Below the pieces are notes generated by a model, which saw only the letters and a list, made by a program, of their open reading frames with translations, ran no database searches and was not told the DNA's origin. Positions 24,764 to 33,800 of a DNA stretch of 64,000 nt are shown here, in pieces (the first letter of the stretch is position 1; each line of letters begins with the position of its first letter). Made by a program: the position numbers and the translations under genes. Source of the DNA: Enhygromyxa salina (GTDB lineage Bacteria > Myxococcota_A > Polyangia > Nannocystales > Nannocystaceae); assembly GCF_002994635.1 (NCBI RefSeq), contig NZ_PVNL01000019.1:1-64000 (forward strand). Direction: 5' to 3'.

Positions 24764-25714
24764 CTAACCGAAGTGCACCGCGCTCACGCTCGCGCCCAAG
24801 ACCGCACCGCGATAGGGCAGCGTCGCCGCAGCGTCGCCGCCCGCCCCGGCCACGACCATGAGCGGCAACAGGTGCTCCTCCCGGGGGTGACACGCCCGAG
24901 CTGCGGGCGCTCGCTCCCACTCGAGCAGTCGCCCGTGGCGGGTGTCGGGCTCGGCCAGGACCGACTCGACGAGCCACTCGTCAAACACCCGCGACTCACG
25001 TGCGACCTGCTCGCCCACGGACGGATCACGGAACGCAGCCTGAAACCGAGGAAGGTTGTGATAGCTCATCCCGCTGCCTGCGATCAGCACCCCTTGCTCG
25101 CGCAGGGGAGCGAGCGCCCGGCCGAGCGCGAGGTGCTTGGCGGGGTCGAGCCCGCGCAGCAGCGAGAGCTGAAACGTGGGGATGCTGGCGGCAGGATCCG
25201 CGAGCATCAGCGGGACGAAGGTCCCGTGGTCGAACCCACGCTCGGGGTCGACCGCGGTGGTGAAGCCCGCGGCCTCGAGCCGCTCGCGGACGTTGGCGGC
25301 GATCTCCGGGGCCCCGGGCGCAGGCCACACGAACTCGTAGGTCTCCTTGGGGAAGCCGTAGTAGTCGTACAACATCGGCGGCTGGGCAGCCGTCATCACC
25401 GTGGCCACGGGCGCCTCCCAGTGAGCCGAGATGATGAGCACCGCTCGGGGCGGCCGGGGTAGCGCTACGTTGATGCCGCGCAGGTAGCCGGCCAGCTCGG
25501 CGAGCCCTTCGTCGCCGCCGAGCGGCCGGTCCATGAGCGGCCACGGGCCGCCGCCGTGCGGGAAGAAAATGGTGGGCAGCGTCTCGGTGGTGGTCGTCTC
25601 GCTCGACATCGCTTCGTTGATCTCCCGCGGGACACAGGCCGCCAACCCCAGACCGATCAGCGAGGCCAGGACCTCGCGTCGGGTTCGAGCTGTCGTTGAG
25701 CTGCCGTTGGCCAC
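24764..25714 (-). CDS. LigB/DODA-type extradiol dioxygenase with lipoprotein signal
   Basis: 316 aa with a GTG start. The N-terminus has a TRREVL motif, a hydrophobic core and lipobox LAAC (Cys27), so export, perhaps by Tat, is predicted. The mature protein matches YgiD/DODA-type class III extradiol dioxygenases: FFPHGGGPWPLMD, ISAHWEAP, FDHGTFVPLML, GSGMSYHNL and EEHLLPLMVV supply the usual His and Glu metal ligands. The family opens catechol-type rings with Fe(II), or Zn in some members. Export of such an enzyme is unusual. TATGGT ends 8 nt before the GTG. It is divergent from the YjbR gene. Confidence 0.88.
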   Translation of the reverse strand: MANGSSTTARTRREVLASLIGLGLAACVPREINEAMSSETTTTETLPTIFFPHGGGPWPLMDRPLGGDEGLAELAGYLRGINVALPRPPRAVLIISAHWEAPVATVMTAAQPPMLYDYYGFPKETYEFVWPAPGAPEIAANVRERLEAAGFTTAVDPERGFDHGTFVPLMLADPAASIPTFQLSLLRGLDPAKHLALGRALAPLREQGVLIAGSGMSYHNLPRFQAAFRDPSVGEQVARESRVFDEWLVESVLAEPDTRHGRLLEWERAPAARACHPREEHLLPLMVVAGAGGDAAATLPYRGAVLGASVSAVHFG

Positions 25715-25722
25715 GCGATCGC

Positions 25723-25728
25723 ACCATA
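25723..25728 (-). promoter_or_regulatory. -10-like TATGGT
   Basis: TATGGT on the minus strand ends 8 nt before the GTG at 25714. Confidence 0.45.
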
Positions 25729-25807
25729 CGACGGTCCGCGGTGAAGGCTACAGCTTGCGCTCGCCCACGCTTTGACCGCACCATCATGATCGAGGAGAGG
25801 CGAGCGC

Positions 25808-26284
25808 ATGGCCAAAACCAAGAAACGGGGTCCGCACGACAAGGTGCTCGAGGCGCTGCGCGCGTTTGGGCTGAAGTATCCCGGCACGCACTACAAGAGC
25901 CCGTGGCCGGGGCACATGGACCTCGCCGTCAACGACAAGACCTTCGCGTACCTCAGCCTCGAGGGCGATCCGCTGAGCATCGGGTGCAAGCTGCCGCACT
26001 CCAAAGATGTCGCGCTGATGCTGCCAAACACCACGCCAACGGCGTACGGGCTGGGCCGCAGCGGCTGGGTGACGGCGAACTTCGAGGACGGACCGGCGCC
26101 CGACCTAGCGATGCTCGAGGCGTGGATTGACGAGAGCTACCGCGCGCAGGCGCCCAAGCGATTGATCAAGCAGCTCGACCAACTCGACCAACTCGACAGG
26201 GGCAGCCCGCCGGCGAGCACGCAGCCTGCGAAGAAGAAAGCCGCGAAGAAGAAGCAGACCCGCAAACCCACGAACGAGACATAG
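25808..26284 (+). CDS. MmcQ/YjbR-family protein with basic tail
   Basis: 158 aa. Residues about 10-115 match the MmcQ/YjbR fold: LEALRAFGLKYPGTHYKSPW, KTFAYLSLEGDPLSIGCKLP and GLGRSGWVTANF. The fold has a CyaY-like or DNA-binding topology, and no specific function is established. The C-terminal 30 residues are Lys/Ala/Pro-rich (PAKKKAAKKKQTRKP), like histone H1 tails, and would bind nucleic acid non-specifically. A strong Shine-Dalgarno (GAGGAGAGG) precedes the ATG, so unlike many neighbours this gene has a leader. Confidence 0.85.
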   Translation: MAKTKKRGPHDKVLEALRAFGLKYPGTHYKSPWPGHMDLAVNDKTFAYLSLEGDPLSIGCKLPHSKDVALMLPNTTPTAYGLGRSGWVTANFEDGPAPDLAMLEAWIDESYRAQAPKRLIKQLDQLDQLDRGSPPASTQPAKKKAAKKKQTRKPTNET

Positions 26285-26333
26285 AGGGTTGCTCGCACGC
26301 GGTGCGCAATGATCGGAGGAGCCCAACAGCGCC

Positions 26334-27902
26334 TCACAGCGCCAGATCGACAGTCACCGCCGCGCCGACCTGCCCGGTGACCCGCAGCTCCCCGCGCGCC
26401 ATATCCAGCGTGAAGCAAGCCCCGTCGCCGCCGACCTCGATCACGCTCGGCCCATCCGCGCCAAACAACCGCCGCGGCAGCACGATCTCCGTGACCCCGC
26501 CATCGCTGTTCCAGCTCGAGTACCCGACACCTCGCGCGGCGTCCCACTCGAAGTACGGGGCCTGCCCGCTCACGGCCCGCAGCCACGGCCGGACCCAGGC
26601 GTCGAGCATGATCCGCTCATTGCCGGCTGCGTCGATCATCGAGAAATTCTCGTAGTTCCACAGCTGCTCGTTGTGGCTGTACTCCCACATGGTCGCCGAG
26701 ATCCGCTCGAGGTCCAGCGACTCCGCGACATCGGTCAACCACGCGGGTCCATCCTGCTCGCCGGGCTGAAACCCAAACTCGCCGAGCAACACGTGCATGT
26801 CCTCTGTGCGGCCGTGATCCGCGAACTCGAAGATCAGCACGCCGGGGTCGGGCTGATCGGGCCCATAGTTGCTCGCGCCATAAATGTGCGGCCCGTAGAT
26901 CAAGTAGTCGCCAAGCGGTCGCGGGTGAAACAGCTCCGGGTACAGGCCGACGGCGTCGACGCCCGGATTGTCAAACGCGATGAGCAAGTCCGGCGCCGCG
27001 TCGTGCATGACCGGGATGATCTCGTCGTGAAAGGGCGTGAGCACGTCCTGCTTCCACTGCTGTACGTCGTTGCTGGTGCCCCAGCCCGGCTCGTTGAGGA
27101 CCTCGAGCGCGACCACGCCCGGGTGATCGGCGAAGCGATCGGCCATCTCGAGCCACATCTCGTGGAATTCGTCGATCAGCTGATCTTCATTGGCCCAGAA
27201 CCGATCAAACGACCCGCGCACGTCGGGGTCGGACACATACTTCAGGCCCCACTTTGCGTCGGGGCATTCGTGCCAGGGCGCGTTGGGATCGGCGACGGCC
27301 CAGGTTGGGAATCCGTCACCACAAAAATTCTCGGCCCACACGTCCTGGTGAAAGTCGATGATCACGCGCAGCCCATGCGCCCAGGCGGAGTCGACCATGG
27401 CCTCATAGCGATCCAGGTATTGCTCGTCCCATACGTCGCGCGCGGGCTCGAGCGCGCCCCAGGAGAAGGGCAGGCGCGCGGTGTCCTGACCCCACTCGTT
27501 CATGCGCGCGAAAAAGACGTCCGCGGCCAGGCGGAATTCGTCGAGCGGGATGTCGTTGGTGATCGGGAACGGCACAAACGGCGGCGTCTTGTTGCGGTTC
27601 CCGGTGTTGAGGCCGCGCATGACCACGTCGCGGCCCAGCGCGTCGCGTAGCTCGCCACCGCCAACTAGCTGCAGTCGGGCGTGCGGGGCGATCACGGGCT
27701 CGATCGGGACCTCACACTCGCCAGGGCGCGGCATCGGGTCGCCGTCACCGTCGCCCGGGTCGCCGTCACCGTCGCCCGGGTCACCGTCGCCATCGCCCGT
27801 GTCGGTGCCGCTTGCGTCGGGGTCGGTGTCGGCGGCTGGTTCACCGCCGCACGCGAGCAAGGGGAGGACGAGCCAGCCAGCCAGCAAGTAAGGACGCGTC
27901 AT
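26334..27902 (-). CDS. GH5 endoglycoceramidase-like lipoprotein
   Basis: 522 aa. Lipobox LLAC (Cys18) and a Gly-Asp linker (about 35-58) precede a GH5 barrel (about 75-430). DFHQDVWAENFCGDGFPTWA is typical of endoglycoceramidases; VLNEPGW supplies the acid/base Glu271 and LLGEFGF the nucleophile Glu375. A beta-sandwich C-terminal domain (about 440-522) is also usual for the family. These enzymes release whole glycans from glycosphingolipids; activity on related glycolipids or sterol glycosides is possible. Placement at the cell surface fits a predatory or scavenging myxobacterium. TACACT ends 6 nt before the ATG. Confidence 0.87.
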   Translation of the reverse strand: MTRPYLLAGWLVLPLLACGGEPAADTDPDASGTDTGDGDGDPGDGDGDPGDGDGDPMPRPGECEVPIEPVIAPHARLQLVGGGELRDALGRDVVMRGLNTGNRNKTPPFVPFPITNDIPLDEFRLAADVFFARMNEWGQDTARLPFSWGALEPARDVWDEQYLDRYEAMVDSAWAHGLRVIIDFHQDVWAENFCGDGFPTWAVADPNAPWHECPDAKWGLKYVSDPDVRGSFDRFWANEDQLIDEFHEMWLEMADRFADHPGVVALEVLNEPGWGTSNDVQQWKQDVLTPFHDEIIPVMHDAAPDLLIAFDNPGVDAVGLYPELFHPRPLGDYLIYGPHIYGASNYGPDQPDPGVLIFEFADHGRTEDMHVLLGEFGFQPGEQDGPAWLTDVAESLDLERISATMWEYSHNEQLWNYENFSMIDAAGNERIMLDAWVRPWLRAVSGQAPYFEWDAARGVGYSSWNSDGGVTEIVLPRRLFGADGPSVIEVGGDGACFTLDMARGELRVTGQVGAAVTVDLAL

Positions 27903-27908
27903 CGGCGG

Positions 27909-27914
27909 AGTGTA
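27909..27914 (-). promoter_or_regulatory. -10-like TACACT
   Basis: TACACT on the minus strand ends 6 nt before the ATG at 27902. Confidence 0.55.
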
Positions 27915-27947
27915 ACCGAAACCGCGTCAGCGCCAGAGCGGGCTCGA

Positions 27948-28619
27948 TCAGCTGAGCAGCTGGTAGGCGCCCCCGCGCTCGAGCGCGCGCTGGTAGGCCG
28001 GCAGCGCGTGGATCCGCTGCAAGAACTCGTTGAGCTTGGGGTACTTCGTGGCCAGGTTGGCCCGGACGGCGGCGGCCTCGACCGGGAAGCTCATCTGGAT
28101 GTCCGCGGCGGTCATCTCGTCACCCGTGAACCACGTGGTCTCGCGCAAGGTCGACTCCATGAACTCGAGGTTGCGGGTCACGTTGGGGTTGATGAAGTTC
28201 GCCCGCACCTTGCCGGCCATGCTCTTGGCGATCGGCCTGATGAAGAACGGCATCGGCGCGGTCTCGAGACGATTGAAGACCAGGGTCATGACCATGAATG
28301 GCATGAAGGTGCCTTCGGCGTAGTGCAGCCAATAGGTGTATTGCAGCCGCTCGGGAGTGTCGGCTGGGGGGACCAACCGGCCATCGCCATATTTGGCGAC
28401 CAGGTACTCGGTGATCGCACCGGACTCGGCGATCGTGAGGTCGCCGTCGGTGATGACCGGCGACTTGCCCAGCGGATGCACGGCCCGCAGCTCGGGCGGC
28501 GCGAGGCTGGTCAGCTTGTCACGTTGATACCGCTGGATCTCGTACTCGACCCCCAGCTCTTCGAGCAGCCACAGGATTCGCTGCGAGCGGGAATTATCGA
28601 GGTGGTGGACGGTCAGCAT
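27948..28619 (-). CDS. Glutathione S-transferase family protein
   Basis: 223 aa. The thioredoxin-like N-terminal domain has LDNSRSQRILWLLEELGVEY, HPLGKSPVIT and the glutathione-binding IAESGAITEYL; the C-terminal domain (about 90-215) is all-helical. It is cytosolic and probably conjugates or reduces electrophiles with glutathione. The start overlaps the end of the sirtuin gene by 7 bp, yet TACACT lies 6 nt before its ATG inside the sirtuin gene, so it may have its own promoter as well as read-through. Confidence 0.92.
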   Translation of the reverse strand: MLTVHHLDNSRSQRILWLLEELGVEYEIQRYQRDKLTSLAPPELRAVHPLGKSPVITDGDLTIAESGAITEYLVAKYGDGRLVPPADTPERLQYTYWLHYAEGTFMPFMVMTLVFNRLETAPMPFFIRPIAKSMAGKVRANFINPNVTRNLEFMESTLRETTWFTGDEMTAADIQMSFPVEAAAVRANLATKYPKLNEFLQRIHALPAYQRALERGGAYQLLS

Positions 28620-29401
28620 GGCGGGAGTGTAGCCCAGCGGCGCTCGAGCGCCGCGTAGATGCCCGTCATCGCCGCGCTGGCCCCGAGGCGCAGGTGCAGA
28701 TCCACGAGCGGCGAGATCTCGGTGTCGCCGGGGTTGATCTCGATCGTCGGTCGCCTGGCCTGCCTGGCCTGGTGGACGGGGCCCGAGATGTACGGGAACA
28801 CCGCGCTGGTGCCGATCGAGACGACCGCGTCGAACCCGAGATCGAGCTCACGGTAGAGCATGTCGACCGCGTCGGTCGGCAGCATCTCGCCAAACAAGAT
28901 CACGTCAGGCCGGATCACGGCTGCGCAGTCGGGGCAGCGTGGGAGCACTGGATCGAGCGCGGCGTAGTCGGTGACCCGCTCGCGCCACGAGCAAGCGGTG
29001 CAGCGCAGCTGCTGGGTGTCGCCGTGAATGGCGATCAGCTTGTCGCTGCCGGCCGCCGCGTGGAGACCGTCGACGTTCTGGGTGAGCACGACGACGCGCT
29101 CGAGCCGACGCTCGAGCGTGGCGATCAGCTGATGCGCGACGTTTGGCTGGGCGCCGCGACAGCGCTGCTCGATCTGCCGGATGTAGCGCCAGGTGACCTC
29201 GGGCCGGGCGCGAAACATCTCGCCCGAGAGACACACCTCGATCGGCAGGCCCTCTTCGGTGTCGTCGGCGTCGTAGAGCCCGCCGACTCCGCGGTAGGTG
29301 GGCAGCCCGGAGTCCGCCGAGATCCCGGCACCGGTGATGAACAAGATGCTCTGGGCGGGTGCGAGCAGCTCGGCGGCGCGCTCGAGAATTTGAGGGGGCA
29401 C
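28613..29401 (-). CDS. Sir2-family NAD-dependent protein deacylase
   Basis: 262 aa with a GTG start. The NAD-binding GAGISADSGLPTYRG, TQNVDGLH with the following IHGD catalytic His, and the zinc site CTAC...CPDC are present. GTSAVFPYISGPVH and INPGDTEIS complete the Rossmann part. It removes acyl groups from lysines using NAD; the class cannot be fixed, since the R-x-x-Y motif of desuccinylases is not evident. TAAAAT ends 7 nt before the GTG. The GST gene overlaps its end by 7 bp. Confidence 0.93.
   Translation of the reverse strand: MPPQILERAAELLAPAQSILFITGAGISADSGLPTYRGVGGLYDADDTEEGLPIEVCLSGEMFRARPEVTWRYIRQIEQRCRGAQPNVAHQLIATLERRLERVVVLTQNVDGLHAAAGSDKLIAIHGDTQQLRCTACSWRERVTDYAALDPVLPRCPDCAAVIRPDVILFGEMLPTDAVDMLYRELDLGFDAVVSIGTSAVFPYISGPVHQARQARRPTIEINPGDTEISPLVDLHLRLGASAAMTGIYAALERRWATLPPC
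28626..28631 (-). promoter_or_regulatory. -10-like TACACT
   Basis: TACACT on the minus strand ends 6 nt before the GST ATG at 28619 and lies within the sirtuin coding end. Confidence 0.5.
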
Positions 29402-29408
29402 GCAGGAA

Positions 29409-29414
29409 ATTTTA
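29409..29414 (-). promoter_or_regulatory. -10-like TAAAAT
   Basis: TAAAAT, five of six matches to TATAAT, ends 7 nt before the sirtuin GTG at 29401. Confidence 0.55.
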
Positions 29415-29447
29415 CAACGGGCGGGCGGGCGCCGCGACAGCGAGCTG

Positions 29448-30032
29448 TCACACCGTCAGGACCGAGAGCGTGGTCTCGATCGTGTCGCGCACGGCCATCT
29501 GCGAGGCGCCGCCCCGCGACAGCACGCCCAGGCCGTACATGGAGTTGGTCAAGAATCGCGCGAGCGCTCGGTTGTCGCGCCTGCCATTGAGCTCGCCGGT
29601 CACGCTGTCGCGCTCGAGCGCGGTGAAGAACACCTCTTCGATCTCGAGCAGGTGCTCGGCGACGCGGGCGCGCAGCTCGGGATCGCGCTGGCCCAGCTCG
29701 AGAGCTGAATTGGCCATGAGGCAGGAGCGGTGCTCGGGGTGCTCGACGACCTCGCTCCTGACCCAGTCGAAGCCCGCACGAATTCCCGCGGTCCCGGACG
29801 CCTGGGCGCTGACGATGCGCTCGAACTCGGAGCGGAGATTGACGCAATAGCGGTCGATGGCCGCCAAGAAGAGTCTGTGTTTGTCCCCAAATGTGTCGTA
29901 GAGGCTCTGGCGGCTGATACCCATGAATTCCAGCAGCTTGGCCATGGACGCGCCCTCGTAGCCGCGGCGCCAAAACAGCTCAATTGCCCGGTCGAGAACC
30001 AAATCTGGATCAAAAGCTTTCGCGCGAGGCAT
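29448..30032 (-). CDS. TetR-family transcriptional repressor
   Basis: 194 aa from the ATG at 30032; an upstream GTG at 30077 would add 15 residues of doubtful sequence. The N-terminal helix-turn-helix GYEGASMAKLLEFMGISRQS followed by LYDTFGDKHRLF is standard for TetR. The C-terminal ligand domain (about 80-190) includes HRSCLMANSALELGQRD, as in regulators of redox or efflux genes. It sits between PEBP and the sirtuin gene on the same strand. No clear symmetric operator was found beside its start. Confidence 0.92.
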   Translation of the reverse strand: MPRAKAFDPDLVLDRAIELFWRRGYEGASMAKLLEFMGISRQSLYDTFGDKHRLFLAAIDRYCVNLRSEFERIVSAQASGTAGIRAGFDWVRSEVVEHPEHRSCLMANSALELGQRDPELRARVAEHLLEIEEVFFTALERDSVTGELNGRRDNRALARFLTNSMYGLGVLSRGGASQMAVRDTIETTLSVLTV

Positions 30033-30112
30033 GGTTGCGCGAGCATCGCGTGACACCACTCGAGCGGTCAAGCGCAAGAAGAGCAGCGAGTTCCTCGGAA
30101 CCGAGCGCGTCG

Positions 30113-30178
30113 TGTCGGGCGAATATTTTTCACGGGCGAGAACGCCCGGAGCCTCAGCTGGCGACTATTCGCCCGACA
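30113..30178. repeat. 13-bp inverted repeat across the PEBP stop codon
   Basis: TGTCGGGCGAATA (30113-30125) and TATTCGCCCGACA (30166-30178) are perfect complements 40 nt apart; the second arm is the end of the PEBP gene including its stop. A 6-bp inner hairpin CGGGCG-AGAA-CGCCCG lies between. It may be a terminator or mRNA 3'-end structure; there is no U-tract. Confidence 0.6.
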
Positions 30179-30821
30179 TCGCTCCGGCGACCTTTGGATT
30201 GAGCGTATACGTGCCCACCAATTCGGCCCAGTCGAGCACGTGACCCTCCATTGCCTGGAGCGCCTGGGTTGCATCAAAGCTGCCCGACAACCCCAGAGAT
30301 TCGACGTCGAGTGCGTAGACGGCGAAGTGGTAGTGGTGCAGGCGCTCGTCGTTCCAGGGCGGACACGGGCCGTCGTAGCCGGCGTACTCACCCTTCATGT
30401 CGTCGTCGTTTTCGAACCACCCGGTGTAGTCGTTGACCCCCTGCAGGCCCTGGTCATTGGGGGCGGCGCCGGGGGCCTTTCCGCGCGGCGTGACGCTGTC
30501 GCTGTGTGAGCCGGCCGGGATCTCGGTGGTGCTGGGCGGGATGTCGATCAGCACCCAGTGGGAGAAGTCGACCCGCGGGACGCGGAAGGAGACCATTTTT
30601 CCTTCCTTGTTGACGTCGTCGGCGACGGCGGGGGCGTCGGGGTCGCGGCAGATGATGGCGAAGGACTTGGTGCCCGCGGGCGCGCCGGTCCATGACAGCT
30701 GCGGGTTGCGGTTGGGGGCCATGCTGAGGTGGCCGTCCTCGGGTCGCTCGGCTGGCACGCAAAACGCGAACTCTCCGGAGATTGGGCCGCCTGCTTGGAA
30801 AGATTCGCTGCGCAGTTCCAT
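30165..30821 (-). CDS. YbhB/YbcL-type PEBP (Raf kinase inhibitor-like) protein
   Basis: 218 aa. The phosphatidylethanolamine-binding fold is marked by ICRDPDAPA, HWVLIDIPPS and YDGPCPPWNDERLHHYHFAV. It has no signal peptide, so it is cytoplasmic; ligand and role in bacteria are mostly unknown. It is longer than YbhB (about 160 aa), with extra loops between strands. TACCCT ends 8 nt before the ATG; the frame continues upstream into sequence antisense to nothing recognisable. The stop codon is part of a 13-bp inverted repeat. Confidence 0.88.
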   Translation of the reverse strand: MELRSESFQAGGPISGEFAFCVPAERPEDGHLSMAPNRNPQLSWTGAPAGTKSFAIICRDPDAPAVADDVNKEGKMVSFRVPRVDFSHWVLIDIPPSTTEIPAGSHSDSVTPRGKAPGAAPNDQGLQGVNDYTGWFENDDDMKGEYAGYDGPCPPWNDERLHHYHFAVYALDVESLGLSGSFDATQALQAMEGHVLDWAELVGTYTLNPKVAGAMSGE

Positions 30822-30829
30822 GGCGGCGG

Positions 30830-30835
30830 AGGGTA
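30830..30835 (-). promoter_or_regulatory. -10-like TACCCT
   Basis: TACCCT on the minus strand ends 8 nt before the PEBP ATG at 30821, in the 47-bp gap after AddA. Confidence 0.45.
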
Positions 30836-30868
30836 TGCCAAGTGAAGCTGCACGACAATCGAGATTCG

Positions 30869-33800
30869 TCACTCTTCGGGGGGTGGCTCGGGTGCCTCGC
30901 GCTCCGGTCGCCAGCAGCGAGCGATGTGGATGCACTCGCCGCAGGCGGCCGGTTGCTCGAGCTTGGGCCAGGGTTGCGCGGTCGTGTCGTCGCCAAGCTC
31001 GACACGCAGCAGCCGCGCCGCGGTCCCGCGCAGACGCTGGTCGAAGCGCGCGAGCGTGGCGGCGTCGAGCTCCCGCAGGCCGGGGTCGGCCTCGTGCTCG
31101 CGCAGGAACACGGCGCCGGCGCGCAGCCCGATCGCGTCGCCCCACAGCCGCCGCAGCGCCCAGGCCTGGGTGAGCCGACGAAACCCGGCCACCTGATCGG
31201 GATCGAGGATCGAGCTGGGGTCGGTCGGGGCGCGGCCGTACTGCCAGTCGACCAGGTTGAGGCGACCGTCGTCGTCGATCCAGACCAGGTCGATGCGGCC
31301 GCGCACGATCACGCAGCCCTCGGGCGGCGCGGCGGCGGCGGTGGTGATCGGCGCGAACAGATCCAGCTGCGGGCGGGTGGTCTGATCGGGGGGCTCCTGG
31401 GCCGGCGCGTGCTCGCCCAGCACCTGCAGCGCAAACGGCAGCGAGCGCAGGACCCGGCGCGGATCGCTGCGCTGGATCTCGATCAGCTCGTGGACCCACG
31501 GGCGGGCGGCGAAGCGGAGCAGGTCATCGCGCAGCTCGGCCCACAGCGAGTCGGGGATGTGGTCCTGCGCGGCGAAGCCATCGAGCGCCTGCGCGGGGTT
31601 GCGACCGAGGCGGTCGAGATCCACGCGCCCGAGCAGGTAGTGGACCAGGCGGCCGCGGGCGCGGGCCTCGGCCAGGCTCGGCGGTCGGCGATCTCCCGGG
31701 TCGTGCTCGTCGCCGCGATCGCGGGGCACGAAGGGCAGCAGCTGCAGCCCGCGCATGGCCTCTCGCTGCTCGTGCTCCGGGGTCTCGAGCCCGACGACAT
31801 GGGTCAGCAGGTAGCGGCGCGGGCACTTGTCGAATTCGGCCAGGCCCGAGAGCGAGACCTCGAGCTCGCAGTCGCGCAGGTGCAGGGCCTCGCTGCGCTG
31901 GTAGGCCCGGCGCAGCTGCTCGGGTGACTCGTCCGGGTCTCGCGGGTCGCGGTCGGGCGTCGGCTGCGGGGCTGTCGTGGCGACCGGCTTCCACTCACGA
32001 TCCAGGACAGTGTCGCTGCTCGCGTCGCTCGCAGCTGGGGCTGGCACCGGGGCGCTGGTCGCCGCGCGGCGGACGGCCTCGACGCGGTCGAGCAGCCACT
32101 GGATCGCGCTGGCTGGCGCGTGCTCGTCGGTCTGGATCACGGGGCCCGCGTCGACGACCTCGACCAGCTCGTCGAGCTCGGGCAGCGCGGCGTCGATCAG
32201 CTTGCGCCAATTGCCCTCGCTGCCGCGGCCCTCGGGGGCGTCGCCGATCAGCACCAGCAGGTCGCGGGCGCGGGTGCACGCGACGTACAGCAGCCGGCGG
32301 CTCTCGGCGTCGCGGCGCGCGGCGAGGCGCTCGTTGATCGCCTGCGCATGGGGACTGGGGCGGCGGCGACCCACAAAGTCGGGGCTGACGACGGCGAGCC
32401 CGAGCTCGCGCTCGAACACGACCGGGCCCTCCTGTCCGCGCGGCTCGGCGCCGAGCTCGGGCACGATCACGACCGGGAATTCAAGCCCCTTGGCCGCGTG
32501 CACCGTCATGATCCGCACCGCGTCGGGATCGGCCGCGGCCGCGACCTCGGCGGGGGCCTCGCGATCGAGCAGATCTTCGCCGCGCTCGATCAGGCGCCGG
32601 GCGGTGGCCACCGCGCCGAGCCCGGCAAACTCGCGCGAGCCCAGCAGCGCGATCAGCTTGTCGACGTTGGCGATCCGCTGCTCGCCCGCGTCGTCCCAGG
32701 CCAGGACCTGGCGCAGGCCCAGACGATCGACCGCGAAGCGCAGGACCCGGGCGGGGCCGAGGCGATCGAGCTCGTGGTGGAGGCGGTCGACCAGGCGCGC
32801 GACCTGGGTGACGGTGGCGGCGTCTTCGGGGGCGCTGAGCTCGACGGCGCACCCGGCCACGTGGTCGGCCAGGCGCAGCTGCTCGGCGGTCGCGAGCTCG
32901 ACGATGCTCGCGTCGCAGATGCCCCACACGGGTGATCGCCACACGCCCGCCGAGGCCAGCGAGTCGCGGGGATCGGCGATCGCCAGCATCAAGACCGCCA
33001 GCTCGCGGACCTCGCGGGCCGCATAGAAGCCGCGCCCACCCACGACGACCGAGGCGATCCCCAGCTCGCTCAGGGCCTTGCGGTAGCGGGCCACGTGGCT
33101 GTGGGTCCGCATCAAGATCGCCACGTCGGCCCCGCGCAGCGGCTTGGGGCGGCCGTCGGCGTCGGTGCGACCGAGCGGCGGCCGGGCGTCGAGCAGCAGC
33201 CGCAGGTGCTCGGCCATGCGCCGGGCTTCCTGGGTTCGGCGGGTCCGGGCGTCCTCGGTGGGATCGCTGCACAGCAGCTGGACCGCGGGGATCCCGACTT
33301 GATCTTCGTGATCTTCGCGGACCGGGGTCAGGCGATCGACGTCCTCGATCCAGTCGACGGCGAAGCCCTCGGGGTCGTCGCTGATCAGCAGGCGGGCGAA
33401 CAGTTGATTGCAGAACTCGACGAGCCGCGGGCGCGAGCGCCACGATCGCCGCAGCGCGTGGAGTCGCAGCCCCGCGCCGCCGCTGCGCGCACGCGCGGCC
33501 AAGCTCTGAAACAGCGACACGTCGGCGCCGCGGAACTCGTAGATCGACTGCTTGCGATCCCCGACGGCGGCGAAGCAGCGCGCGCCGAGCGGGAGCAGGG
33601 CGCTGGCCCGGGCGCCGCGGGGCACGGCGCGCTCGAGATCGCGGGCCTCGGCGAGCAGGTGCACGAGGTCGAGCTGGAGCCCGTTGGTGTCCTGAAATTC
33701 ATCGACCAACAGCGCGCCGAGCCGCTGCTTGACCTGCCGCCGCACGACTCGATCATCGCGCAGCAGATCGTGGGCGCCGCGGACCAGATCGACGAAGTCC

